DNA from: Flavobacteriales bacterium
GTDB taxonomy: Bacteria > Bacteroidota > Bacteroidia > Flavobacteriales > BACL11
Length of the DNA: 15,497 bases
Assembly (NCBI GenBank): GCA_002730985.1
Contig: PCBP01000071.1
Location: 1 to 15,497 of the forward strand
Reading direction: 5' to 3'
Shown: positions 1-9,003 of the stretch, one piece after another
Numbering within the stretch: the first letter of the stretch is position 1
Layout of the letters: each line of letters begins with the position of its first letter
Notes under the pieces: generated by a model
Seen by the model: the letters and a program-made list of their open reading frames with translations, nothing else
Told to the model about the DNA's origin: nothing
The model's database searches: none
Made by a program: the position numbers and the translations under genes

Positions 1-2014
1 CTCCAACTTCTCTATATTGAATTCTATACTGATCAACACTACATACATTAGAGTTCATATTATCCCAATTAATAGTAGCTCTATTATGAATAACATTACT
101 AGCATATAGGCCTGTTGGTGGATCCTCAGGACAAGTATATAAGGTGCTACACGATCCATCATCACAGTTAGCAAATGGATTATATTCAACATATAATGAA
201 TCCATACAGCCCGACATACCCCAACAACTTCCATCATCCATTGTAGCATTTGGATTGTAATTACAATATGTTGGACCTGTACAGCCTAATATATCACAGG
301 GTGCAGAACTTCCTATTTGTATGGTGTCGCTCCCGTAAAACCCACTTATTAATGTCCCTGAAGCAAGTGTAATTCCAGTACTATCCATAATTATATATGT
401 TGCACCATTCCATCCATCTCCACCAGTATCATACATTCTAAATATATAACAGTCATCTTGAACACATCCGTAAGATATTCCAGAGCTTCCAGATGCTGAT
501 GCCCAGCCATTCCATTGTGTTAAGCCCCATGAGATCTCATTATCGGCACTTCCTCCAGATACTGAGAATACAAGACCGTTTTGAGGACAAGTAAAGCACG
601 AGCTATCATCTGTTGTTGCAAGGGGATTGAAATTCAAAGATGTAGAGTCTGTACAGCCATATACTATTGATCCATTTGTTAAAACAATATCTAGCGTAGT
701 TATATTTCCACTTATTAGTGTTGTATTGACTGTAACTGGAATGTATCCAGGTGCTGATACTAAGACCTGAAATATCCCAGAGTTTACAGAACCTAGGTTG
801 TAATTGCCTAATAAATTAGTAGTGGTGATATGTGTAGTATTAAGTATCTCAATACTTGCATTATTTATTGCGTATCCTGTATTTAAATCTGTTATATTTC
901 CAGATAAAAATGAGGCTTGTTGAAAGTCTCTGCCATATACTAAGAGTTTTCCATTTCCATTGCTAGAACTATTTACATCTGAAGAGATTATATTTCCTGA
1001 TGGCAGGAATGGATATGTTCCCCAACAACCATCATATCCACTACCAGACCCTATATATGAATCATAGTAAGCAATTTCAATCATATTTTCTGGGTACGTG
1101 ATATCATACACTCTCGTTCCCTCCCGATAATAAGATGTAATTAAAAAATTACCATCTACATGAACATTATGTGGTATTGAATTAGATCCTGGGTTTGATT
1201 GTATTCTATCAACCTCTTGAATATTATTCATATCACTTATATCAAAAGCTGATATATAAGCATTTGGCTTTTCATCTGTTGTAAAAACATAGTTGCCATC
1301 ATCACTAACCCATATATTATGTGTAAAAGCATTAGGAGTTGGATGTGTTCCTAAGACGAATGGATTGCTTTTGTCACTTACATCAATAATATACAAATCC
1401 CCAGTATAAATACATCCGGCATAGAGCGTGTCTCCTCTAGACATTCCGTCATGAACATATTCATCGTCCCACTCTCCAAGATAGACAGGACTAGTAGCAT
1501 TAGCAGCGACATCTAAGAAGATTACGCCTCTGTTTGCAACAAAAGAACCATTATCTCTTGCGCCAAAAATATAGGCAATACCATTCTCATCAATATAAAG
1601 ATTATGTGAGGATGTAAAACTTATACTTGCTCCTGTTATTGGATTTGAAAACTGGTTGACATGCCAATAGGTATTTCCTGTCATATCAGTAAGATCAACA
1701 ATTAAAAGACCCGCATTTGCTTCTGTAGTTATATATGCATAATTCCCACAGGTTTTAATATCTCTCCATGTTGAGTTTAAATCAACGATATAGAACTCTT
1801 CTATAGGATTGTAAGGGTTTGTAACGTTAACGCAGGAGAAGCCATCATTTAAGCCTAACAGCGCGTATTCATTTCCAGTAATAGGATCTACCCAGCCCCA
1901 TATGTCACTACCTTCAGTGTTTAACCACTCATATGAACCTAAAAGATTCATATTGTAACTACTCTGTGCTATTCCTAGAAAAGGAAATATTAATAATAAA
2001 ATAATTTTTCTCAT
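1..2014 (-). CDS. Secreted choice-of-anchor-B-type propeller protein, C-terminal part cut by window edge
   Basis: Reading from the ATG at 2014, 671 codons are open to the left edge, so the N-terminus is present and the C-terminus is missing. Residues 1-17 form a signal peptide (MRKIILLLIFPFLGIAQ). Residues 20-365 resemble the LVIVD/choice-of-anchor-B propeller family: blades contain phrases such as GLLIVDLTD and LYIIDVSD plus recurring His motifs (H137, H188, H232, H282/H285). A carboxypeptidase-regulatory-like beta domain follows at about 366-447. Three cysteine motifs of the form GC-D-x-N-P-A-x-DDGSC lie at 453-473, 577-597 and 602-622, with a DTGGDGWNGA domain between the first two (about 485-572). 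A fibronectin-III-like domain begins near 633. The start overlaps the stop of the upstream membrane-protein gene (ATGA), so it is probably translationally coupled. The missing end probably holds a T9SS sorting domain (inference). Binding partner or substrate is unknown; a surface or extracellular location is likely. Confidence 0.85.
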   Translation of the reverse strand, partial: MRKIILLLIFPFLGIAQSSYNMNLLGSYEWLNTEGSDIWGWVDPITGNEYALLGLNDGFSCVNVTNPYNPIEEFYIVDLNSTWRDIKTCGNYAYITTEANAGLLIVDLTDMTGNTYWHVNQFSNPITGASISFTSSHNLYIDENGIAYIFGARDNGSFVANRGVIFLDVAANATSPVYLGEWDDEYVHDGMSRGDTLYAGCIYTGDLYIIDVSDKSNPFVLGTHPTPNAFTHNIWVSDDGNYVFTTDEKPNAYISAFDISDMNNIQEVDRIQSNPGSNSIPHNVHVDGNFLITSYYREGTRVYDITYPENMIEIAYYDSYIGSGSGYDGCWGTYPFLPSGNIISSDVNSSSNGNGKLLVYGRDFQQASFLSGNITDLNTGYAINNASIEILNTTHITTTNLLGNYNLGSVNSGIFQVLVSAPGYIPVTVNTTLISGNITTLDIVLTNGSIVYGCTDSTSLNFNPLATTDDSSCFTCPQNGLVFSVSGGSADNEISWGLTQWNGWASASGSSGISYGCVQDDCYIFRMYDTGGDGWNGATYIIMDSTGITLASGTLISGFYGSDTIQIGSSAPCDILGCTGPTYCNYNPNATMDDGSCWGMSGCMDSLYVEYNPFANCDDGSCSTLYTCPEDPPTGLYASNVIHNRATINWDNMNSNVCSVDQYRIQYREVG

Positions 2015-2691
2015 AAATTCTTAGGGGTCAATTTATGGATAATAAATACATGAGCAATCATTACTATTTCTAGTACTACTATATATATCGGCCATTCCCC
2101 TATTAAGAATGGATTATTTGCTAGTGGTTTTTCTCTTAGATACATATAGTTAGATTCTATTAGAAAATTAAAAGGTAAGATTATTGCAACAGGAATCTGC
2201 AGTCTTAAGATTGTTTTTAGCCATGCATCTTTTCTTGCTCTCATACCGAGCATCATTGTTAAATAAATTGGCACTAATATTAGCCCTGCATGAACAAAAT
2301 AAAAATCAAAGTAAAACCATGGCCCAACTCCTTGTGTTAATTCTGGTGTAAGTAATGAATGTAAACCTGATGGAATTCCTAAAAAAAGAACCCATTCGTA
2401 CATCCATTGACTTCTTGTATTTAAAACAATTATACTAATTAAAAATGAGATCCTACATAGATGTAAAGGCAGATTGTCTTGTAGATTCCATGTGCCATTA
2501 TAAACTGCAATTGAATTTGAAATTAAATAAGCAATTACAAAAGAAATACTTAACCATCTTGCAAAACTATTTTTCTCTGAGAGTGTTCTCCCTTTTAGTA
2601 GAAGAAGAATAAATAGGATGAATACAAAGGTGAAAACTATACCAGTCCACCAAATAGTACTTAATGGTTCAATTACGAAATGTTCTATCAT
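2011..2691 (-). CDS. YwaF/TIGR02206-type integral membrane protein of unknown function
   Basis: This 226-residue protein is almost entirely hydrophobic, with about six or seven likely transmembrane segments (for example residues 14-33, 46-64, 79-91, 98-110, 130-147, 163-178 and 200-219). Its conserved-looking motifs match the YwaF/TIGR02206 (TMEM164-like) family as I know it: NLPLHLC at 73-79, an F-x-x-H motif at 131-134, NYMYLREKP at 181-188, and the E-W-P-I-Y segment near 199-203. The family has no established bacterial biochemical function, so none is assigned. It is fused into the operon: its ATG overlaps the stop of the giant exported protein (ATGA), and its own stop overlaps the start of the secreted propeller protein (ATGA). 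Its position between two exported proteins suggests a membrane role linked to them, but this is inference. Confidence 0.8.
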   Translation of the reverse strand: MIEHFVIEPLSTIWWTGIVFTFVFILFILLLLKGRTLSEKNSFARWLSISFVIAYLISNSIAVYNGTWNLQDNLPLHLCRISFLISIIVLNTRSQWMYEWVLFLGIPSGLHSLLTPELTQGVGPWFYFDFYFVHAGLILVPIYLTMMLGMRARKDAWLKTILRLQIPVAIILPFNFLIESNYMYLREKPLANNPFLIGEWPIYIVVLEIVMIAHVFIIHKLTPKNL

Positions 2692-5600
2692 TCAAGAATT
2701 ATTTTTTTATTTATGATTCTATTAGTAGTAGATAAATTTATAATATAAACTCCGCTAGAAAGATTAGAGATGTCTATTGTTCTGCTAATATTACCTTTTT
2801 TAGAGATGATAGAGGTATAAATATTTTCTCCTAAGATGTTTTTAATACTTAATAAGGTCTCTTCATTATTAAAAAATGTAATATTAACTAATCCAGTTGT
2901 TGGATTCGGGAATATATTCAAAGATTCTTCTGATGTTTCAGCTAGTATGTTCGCAGTATTATTATAAAAAACCGTATCACTAATACAACCATTTATATCG
3001 GTTACTATGCACCAATATAATCCAGTAGAATCTAGAGATATTGATGGAGTTGTTTCACCAGTGCTCCAGATGTAATTATCTGGTATGCCAGCTAATATGC
3101 TAACTCCTAGCTGATTTCCAGCCAAAATAATTTCGATATCAATATATGAGACCTCAATAGTTGAATATATAATACTATCACAACTATTTGTGCCTTCAGT
3201 AGTGTCAATAAAATAACCTGAGTTAGTATAGATGTTTGTTCCAATCATAATTGAATCACCATAACATAATAGTATATTTTGATTATTACTTGTAATTGGT
3301 AATACTGACAGCATTGTTTGCACGATACTATCACAGCCATTTACTGTTTGATACAAGTCTGTATAAAGTCCTGGGTTATAATATGTATTACCGTTAATAA
3401 CTATACTGTCACCAATACAAAAGGAAATTTCCTGTATAGAATTTTCAGCATAATTAATTGTAAGCTCTAATATGTCAGTTTGTGTACATCCAGACGCATT
3501 AGTGTTTATGTTCGTGTATATTCCGCTTGAAGTGTAATTCTGTCCATTTATTGGCCACAAGTAAGAATTACATGCTACTATATTAGTAGCGCTTGTTGAA
3601 TTGCTATCAATAATTAGATTTAGAGTCTCAGTATGTGTGCATCCTGAAACACTTGTGTTAATATTTGTATAGCTTCCACCTGTGTTATAGGTTTGCCCAT
3701 TTACTGGCCATAGATACGAACCACATGCTGATATATTACTTGTGTTTGATGTATTATTATCAATTGTCGCTTCAACTATTGAGATATTAGAAGTACATGA
3801 TTCCTTTTTTACTTCCCAGTCATAAAAGAAATAATAATATCCTGCAGGAGCATTTGTTCCTGTTATTGATACTATATCATTGATGTTATATGGAAATATT
3901 GCACCTGAACTATTCCTATACATATCATTGTCAGTACCGGACACTCCTAGTTGCATATTATTTTGCACTGGCAGATTAAAATCTAAATATAATCTAACTC
4001 CATTAGGTGAAATTGGTATAAATAATGTTGTGTCTTGTAATACTGCATTATTACTATTTCTTAACTCAATTGTTCTAAATCCATCAGAATCTGAGTAAAC
4101 TAGTACAGAAACTAATGTAGAGGGAGAATAATTGTCAAATATTAGATGTCTATTCCCTTGGTAGTACCCTCCATATCCAAGGCTATTATCATTAGGTCCT
4201 CCAAATAAGGAGGTGAATTCGTAAACTGATTGTGCATAATAAGAAGTTGTACTGTTTAATATTGGAGTCGTAAATGAGGAACCTGTACCAACAGGATTTT
4301 GCAGATTTACATCATCATACCAATTTATCGTTCCTGCTGTTGTATTTGCATTTAAAACTAATGAAGCAGGTCCACATGATAAATTATTTGTTGTCTGTAA
4401 GTTCATGTTAATAATGGTTACAGCACTATCTACTATTATGCTATCAACCCCATATTGATTAATAGTAATTAGTTTAACATTAAATATTCCGCTAGAATTG
4501 TAGGTGTGAATAGGATTCTGATTATTTGAAGAGTTTCCATCACCAAAATCCCAATACCATGTTGTTGGACCATTTGTAGAAAGGTCAGTGAAAGATATGG
4601 TAGAATTGCAGCTAACACTATCACTTATTCCAAACATACTTTCAGGTGGGGCGCTAGGAAATATACAAGACCAGTCTGCTTCAAATCCTGTTCCATTGAC
4701 AGCCTGATCAGAATGTAATAGCACTGTAATAGCTCCACCACTTGATGAAATTACGCCAGGACTTCCAGTTAATGCATTGCAAAATTGACCCAATGAAGGA
4801 GCTGTAGTGTCTGCTCCATCAAATATTTCTAGATAATCCCAGTTGCAATATGAATAGCCGTTACTTGGAGCCTCTATATCAAATGAGTTAAAAGTTAATG
4901 TGATTTGATTGCTCCCAGGTGGCGCAATCGTAACCCAGCAATCATTCTCATCATAATAATTACCAGATGGCCCTCCTACATCATAGAGAGTGCCATTACA
5001 TTGAGTTTGAGTGTTGCCAGCACCAGAAACTGGAAGTGTAGTGATGCAAAAATTATTCTGATCAACACTAATAATCTGTTGTCTTAATATACTGTCAACA
5101 CCAAGTGGACCTACAGCAATTAGTTGTACAGAGAAAGTGCCAAAGGAAGTATAGGTATGTGTTGGATTTGTAGAGGAAGATGTAGTGCCATCGCCAAAAT
5201 CCCAATAATATGAGTTAGAATAAAATGAGTTATTTAGAAAGCTGACAGTAGCAGGAACATTACAAAAGACAGAATCACTATATGAGAAATTAGCAGTAGG
5301 TGGAGATGTTATTTGTAGATCAATACTCCACAGCCCTCTACCATAAGTAGCTGCAAAGAGCTTATTCGATTGATATTGAATCTCAAGTTCATTAACAATA
5401 ACATTAGGCAGGCTGTTATTATTAAAAAGATTCCAATCATTAAGTGTTGAATCAGATGTGAATACACCTAAGTCACTTCCTATATATACAGTTTCCAAGT
5501 TGTTATTTTTATCTAATTCAATACAGTTTATAGGAACATTAGGCAATGTGCCTGATATATTTACCCAGTTATTCCCGCCATCTGTTGATTTATACACCTT

Positions 5601-7565
5601 CTCTCCTGCTGTGTATCCGGATAGTGTAACCCAAACTGTATTCTCATCATGCGGATTTATAACTACATAACTAATATAGAGATAAGGTAGATTGTTATTA
5701 ACTTGAATCCAACTTGCACCTCCGTTTGTGGTTTTGAAGATATTTGCATCATCAGTAAAATAGATAACATCAGGGTCTGATTTCGAAATACCAATCTCAT
5801 TTATTTTACCACCATTAGTTTCTCCATTAGTGATCTGGCTCCAACTGTTTCCTCCGTCAATGCTTTTCTGGATTTCATCATAGCCAATATAAATAGTGTT
5901 AGGATCGTTCTTGTCTAATTCATAAGGGGTTTCCCATGAGCCGTTATTAGAAGGGGCTATACTTGAGAAGCTATTCCCTCCATTTGTAGATTTTCTAACA
6001 TCTCCATAGTATAGCGCTCCATACATGATATTAGAGTTGGTGTAATCAATAATACATTCCATACCATCACCTCCTATTACAGCATCCCAGTTTAGGTTTG
6101 TTTTTAAGAATGTCCCATTGTCTTGAGAGCCTGTAATTACTTTATCCTGAATAGTTTGAGACACTCCTAAGCTATAAAATTGAGTAATATGTAGCCCGTC
6201 AGAGATATCAGTCCAATCATTACCATTATCATTAGAATAATAAAGTCCTCCATCATTCCCAGAATAAAGATGATTATTTAATGGATTATATTTTAACATA
6301 TGTTCATCAGCGTGCATATAAGTTGTTCCGTTAGCACCATACCAATGAGTATTAATATTCCAATTTTGACCTGCATTGGTAGATTTCCAGCAATTAACAC
6401 CTCCTACAAAAAGGGTGTTTTCATCTATAGGGGAAACAGCAAAAGCTAGATCATACCAAGCTTGTCCATCACTATCTGATCCATTAACTGACCATCCTAA
6501 AAGGTTTGGGGAATTAGATTGTTGCGACCATGTTGACCCTTCATCAGAAGATTTGTATACCCCATAAAAACCGTTACTATTATTTCCAAACATAGCGTAC
6601 ACTACCTGAGGGTTATCTGGAGTGACTGCTACACAAGCTCTTACGACACTATTTGTAGATGGCAAACCTGTGCCAGATTGACTCCAGCTTAAACCATTGT
6701 TAGATGATTTATATACTGATGTGTTTCCTTTAGATGCCCCATAGATAATATTAGGATTTGTTGGATGAAATTCAATGTCAGTCATATTAATTCCTGAATA
6801 AGTATGGACGAAAGATGCGCCCGAATCAACAGATCGATAAATGCCATTACTTGTAGCAACAATAATAGTATTAGTATTTGAAGGGTCAATTAGCACTCTA
6901 TTTCCTTTATAGTAATTTGTAATATTAAATGATAATCCAGTTAGATTAAATGTGTTCCCACCATCAATCGATTTCATTAAACCATAAGAGTAAGTATCAC
7001 CCCCATCTCTATCTCCGGTAATTATATATATTTCATCAGGATTACTATGATTAATTGCAATATCAGACACTCCAAGATTAGTTAGGAAATCAGTTGTAGT
7101 AATCCAAGTCTGGCCATTATTTGATGATTTCCAGAAGCCTCCAGCGGGAGCTCCAACATATATAATATTAGGATTTGTTGGATGGAAAGCAATAGTATTT
7201 ACTCTTCCAATACCTCTTTTTTCTCCATTTGATTGTAAAGGCACATTGTCAGGTCCAACTTGCTCCCATATATTGGGAGGATTCATAAGAAATTGATTAT
7301 TTGCTTCTATAAGATTATTATATTCTTCCATTAAGATATGAGGATATTGCACACCATCAGGAAAGACTCTAGGAGTCATAAAATTCTCCCATCTTTTAAA
7401 TTGCTTCCAGCCTTTGCCTTTTTCTATTGTTTTATTTCTCCAATATTCTTCAAAATCACCCTGTATTTCATAAAAATTATTATTTGGATTCTGCATTTTT
7501 TCAACCCATTCTTGAGAAAATGTAATAAAGGGTAAGCAAAGTAATATAAGTAGTAGTTTTTTCAT
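2688..7565 (-). CDS. Giant T9SS cargo protein: Asp-box (sortilin/VPS10-like) propeller with PKD, CUB and Ig-like domains
   Basis: This 1625-residue exported protein has a signal peptide at 1-18 (MKKLLLILLCLPFITFSQ). Residues about 98-746 form a BNR/VPS10-like propeller region with eleven Asp-box motifs, at 146, 198, 244, 286, 338, 394, 443, 525, 567, 611 and 659 (for example KSIDGGNSW), and a conserved HADEH at 418-422. Next come a PKD domain (about 756-835, YYWDFGDG), a CUB-like domain (856-967, cysteines 856, 876, 907, 929, 967), a second PKD (about 975-1058, WYWDFGDG), an Ig-like segment (about 1060-1118), a beta-rich region (about 1120-1260), four tandem repeats of about 50 residues (1280-1475), another Ig-like segment (about 1476-1536) and a T9SS type A sorting domain (about 1548-1625, NIFPNPTTG). 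It should be secreted or surface-anchored by T9SS. There is no convincing catalytic site; adhesion or ligand binding is more likely than sialidase activity. Its start overlaps the symporter stop (TAATG). Confidence 0.92.
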   Translation of the reverse strand: MKKLLLILLCLPFITFSQEWVEKMQNPNNNFYEIQGDFEEYWRNKTIEKGKGWKQFKRWENFMTPRVFPDGVQYPHILMEEYNNLIEANNQFLMNPPNIWEQVGPDNVPLQSNGEKRGIGRVNTIAFHPTNPNIIYVGAPAGGFWKSSNNGQTWITTTDFLTNLGVSDIAINHSNPDEIYIITGDRDGGDTYSYGLMKSIDGGNTFNLTGLSFNITNYYKGNRVLIDPSNTNTIIVATSNGIYRSVDSGASFVHTYSGINMTDIEFHPTNPNIIYGASKGNTSVYKSSNNGLSWSQSGTGLPSTNSVVRACVAVTPDNPQVVYAMFGNNSNGFYGVYKSSDEGSTWSQQSNSPNLLGWSVNGSDSDGQAWYDLAFAVSPIDENTLFVGGVNCWKSTNAGQNWNINTHWYGANGTTYMHADEHMLKYNPLNNHLYSGNDGGLYYSNDNGNDWTDISDGLHITQFYSLGVSQTIQDKVITGSQDNGTFLKTNLNWDAVIGGDGMECIIDYTNSNIMYGALYYGDVRKSTNGGNSFSSIAPSNNGSWETPYELDKNDPNTIYIGYDEIQKSIDGGNSWSQITNGETNGGKINEIGISKSDPDVIYFTDDANIFKTTNGGASWIQVNNNLPYLYISYVVINPHDENTVWVTLSGYTAGEKVYKSTDGGNNWVNISGTLPNVPINCIELDKNNNLETVYIGSDLGVFTSDSTLNDWNLFNNNSLPNVIVNELEIQYQSNKLFAATYGRGLWSIDLQITSPPTANFSYSDSVFCNVPATVSFLNNSFYSNSYYWDFGDGTTSSSTNPTHTYTSFGTFSVQLIAVGPLGVDSILRQQIISVDQNNFCITTLPVSGAGNTQTQCNGTLYDVGGPSGNYYDENDCWVTIAPPGSNQITLTFNSFDIEAPSNGYSYCNWDYLEIFDGADTTAPSLGQFCNALTGSPGVISSSGGAITVLLHSDQAVNGTGFEADWSCIFPSAPPESMFGISDSVSCNSTISFTDLSTNGPTTWYWDFGDGNSSNNQNPIHTYNSSGIFNVKLITINQYGVDSIIVDSAVTIINMNLQTTNNLSCGPASLVLNANTTAGTINWYDDVNLQNPVGTGSSFTTPILNSTTSYYAQSVYEFTSLFGGPNDNSLGYGGYYQGNRHLIFDNYSPSTLVSVLVYSDSDGFRTIELRNSNNAVLQDTTLFIPISPNGVRLYLDFNLPVQNNMQLGVSGTDNDMYRNSSGAIFPYNINDIVSITGTNAPAGYYYFFYDWEVKKESCTSNISIVEATIDNNTSNTSNISACGSYLWPVNGQTYNTGGSYTNINTSVSGCTHTETLNLIIDSNSTSATNIVACNSYLWPINGQNYTSSGIYTNINTNASGCTQTDILELTINYAENSIQEISFCIGDSIVINGNTYYNPGLYTDLYQTVNGCDSIVQTMLSVLPITSNNQNILLCYGDSIMIGTNIYTNSGYFIDTTEGTNSCDSIIYSTIEVSYIDIEIILAGNQLGVSILAGIPDNYIWSTGETTPSISLDSTGLYWCIVTDINGCISDTVFYNNTANILAETSEESLNIFPNPTTGLVNITFFNNEETLLSIKNILGENIYTSIISKKGNISRTIDISNLSSGVYIINLSTTNRIINKKIILE
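3423..3728 (-). repeat. Two tandem 153-bp intragenic repeat units, with two more degenerate copies downstream
   Basis: Inside the giant cargo gene, codons 1280-1330 and 1331-1381 are direct tandem copies of 51 codons. The protein cores ACGSYLWPVNGQTY and ACNSYLWPINGQNY are followed in both by YTNINT and SGCT. The nucleotide sequences also align clearly (compare 3481-3578 with 3634-3730), so this is a relatively recent duplication. Two diverged units of similar length follow, to about position 3141, recognisable by C-x-GDSI-x-I near the front and CDSI near the end. The repeats probably form beta-sandwich stalk modules; copy number could vary between strains. Confidence 0.85.
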
Positions 7566-8989
7566 TAGTTGTTGATTTTTATAAGATATAATCCGAAAAA
7601 TGTAATTGCTCCATTTAAGATTAATAATTCAAATCCAAAAGGGATGTAGAGATTTAATGCATAGCAGACAACAGGAGAAGCAATAGCAATTAATGGCACA
7701 AAATTATCTTTCACTCTATACTTTGTAAAGAGACCAAAAGAAAACATTCCAAGAAGTGGACCATAAGTATATCCAGCTACAGTAAATAAAGATTTTATTA
7801 CACTTTGGTCATTAATCGCATTAAAAATTAATATGACCCCTAATAGAATCAGTGAAAATAATAAATGTACACGCTTCCTGGTTATGATTTGTTGATTAGG
7901 GTCTTGTTTGTCAAATTCAATTATATCGACACAGAAAGCAGTGGTTAAGGAGGTTAATGCTGAATCTGCACTAGAGTATGCGGCAGCAATTATTCCAATT
8001 ATAAAAAGAATACCAACATAAACTGGTAGTCCAGAATTCAATGCAACATTTGGAAATAACATATCAGCATTATTTGGAGGAGCAAGATTAAAAGCATCGG
8101 AGTATATGTAGAGTAATGCTCCTAATGACAGAAATAAGAGGTCAACAAAAATTAATATTACACTAAAAGTGGTCATGTTTTTTTGTGCATCTTTTAAATT
8201 TCTACAGCTTAGGTTCTTTTGCATTTGGTCTTGATCTAAACCAGTCATAACAATTGCCATGAACATGCCAGAAAAAAACTGTTTAAAGAAATATTTCTTG
8301 TCTGTCCAGTCTTCAAAGAAGAATGTCTTAGAATAGTCTGAGTCATGAATTAATGAATAAACTGATGTAAGATTAAGATCCATCTTTTGCATTAATGTGT
8401 ATGCTATAATAATTACTGTAGATAGCATAAATGTTGTTTGAAGGGTGTCTGTCCAGATAATTGTTTTCATCCCGCTTCTGTAAGTGTATAGCCAAATTAG
8501 TGATATAGTTATAATTACTGTTACATAGAATGGAACATTCCATGATTCAAAGATTGCAAATTGCAAAACCGTTGCAATTAAAAAAAGTCTGAATGATGCT
8601 CCAATTGTTCTAGAGAGTAGAAAAAAAAGGGAACCTGTTTTATAACTATTTCTTCCAAATCTGTCTCTCAAGTAAGTATATATAGAGGTTAACTCAAGTT
8701 TGTAGTAAAGCGGAAGTAAGATTCTTGAAATTATAAAATACCCACAGAAAAAACCGAAAACCATCTGCATGTAAGAAAATTGACTACTTTCAACCCATCC
8801 AGGCACAGAAATAAATGTAATACCTGATAGTGTAGTTCCGATCATCCCATAGGCTATAACATACCATGGTGAATTTCTATTGGCTCTAAAGAAAGTCTCG
8901 TTACTGTCATCTTTTCCTGTCAAATAAGATATGAAGAAAAGAATTGTAAAATACAATAGGATAATACTAACTAATAAAGTTGAGGACAT
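7565..8989 (-). CDS. SSS-family sodium:solute symporter
   Basis: This 474-residue polytopic membrane protein has about 12-13 hydrophobic segments, from residues 4-24 to 448-470. Family features include the N-terminal segment GTTLSGITFISVPGW (51-65), RTIGASFRLFLI (127-138), TGLDQDQMQKNLSCR (249-263) and the Ser/Thr-rich helix AAAYSSADSALTSLTT (335-350). In SSS transporters with the LeuT fold, the last of these corresponds to the helix contributing the Na2 sodium site. It should import an organic solute with sodium across the inner membrane; the substrate cannot be read from the sequence. It is the first gene of a four-gene minus-strand operon, its TAA overlapping the ATG of the giant exported protein. 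Transcription probably starts from the -7 box at 9004-9011, giving a leader of only about ten bases. It lies divergent from recR. Confidence 0.93.
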   Translation of the reverse strand: MSSTLLVSIILLYFTILFFISYLTGKDDSNETFFRANRNSPWYVIAYGMIGTTLSGITFISVPGWVESSQFSYMQMVFGFFCGYFIISRILLPLYYKLELTSIYTYLRDRFGRNSYKTGSLFFLLSRTIGASFRLFLIATVLQFAIFESWNVPFYVTVIITISLIWLYTYRSGMKTIIWTDTLQTTFMLSTVIIIAYTLMQKMDLNLTSVYSLIHDSDYSKTFFFEDWTDKKYFFKQFFSGMFMAIVMTGLDQDQMQKNLSCRNLKDAQKNMTTFSVILIFVDLLFLSLGALLYIYSDAFNLAPPNNADMLFPNVALNSGLPVYVGILFIIGIIAAAYSSADSALTSLTTAFCVDIIEFDKQDPNQQIITRKRVHLLFSLILLGVILIFNAINDQSVIKSLFTVAGYTYGPLLGMFSFGLFTKYRVKDNFVPLIAIASPVVCYALNLYIPFGFELLILNGAITFFGLYLIKINN

Positions 8990-9003
8990 AAAAAATGTTT
9001 TTA

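Noticed and set aside
55..249. 64-codon minus-strand open frame
   Set aside because: It is out of frame with, and inside, the well-supported left-edge exported protein; the sequence has no domain character.
3423..3728. Repeat array as CRISPR
   Set aside because: The units are in-frame 51-codon protein repeats with no spacers and no cas genes nearby.
5320..7300. Sialidase or glycoside hydrolase call for the Asp-box region
   Set aside because: Asp-boxes are structural; the arginine triad and catalytic residues of sialidases are not apparent, and the pattern fits sortilin/VPS10-like propellers better.
3880..7535. Several plus-strand open frames of 60-72 codons opposite the giant cargo gene
   Set aside because: All are antisense shadows of a continuous 1625-codon gene with recognisable domains throughout; none has a promoter-like site or family resemblance.
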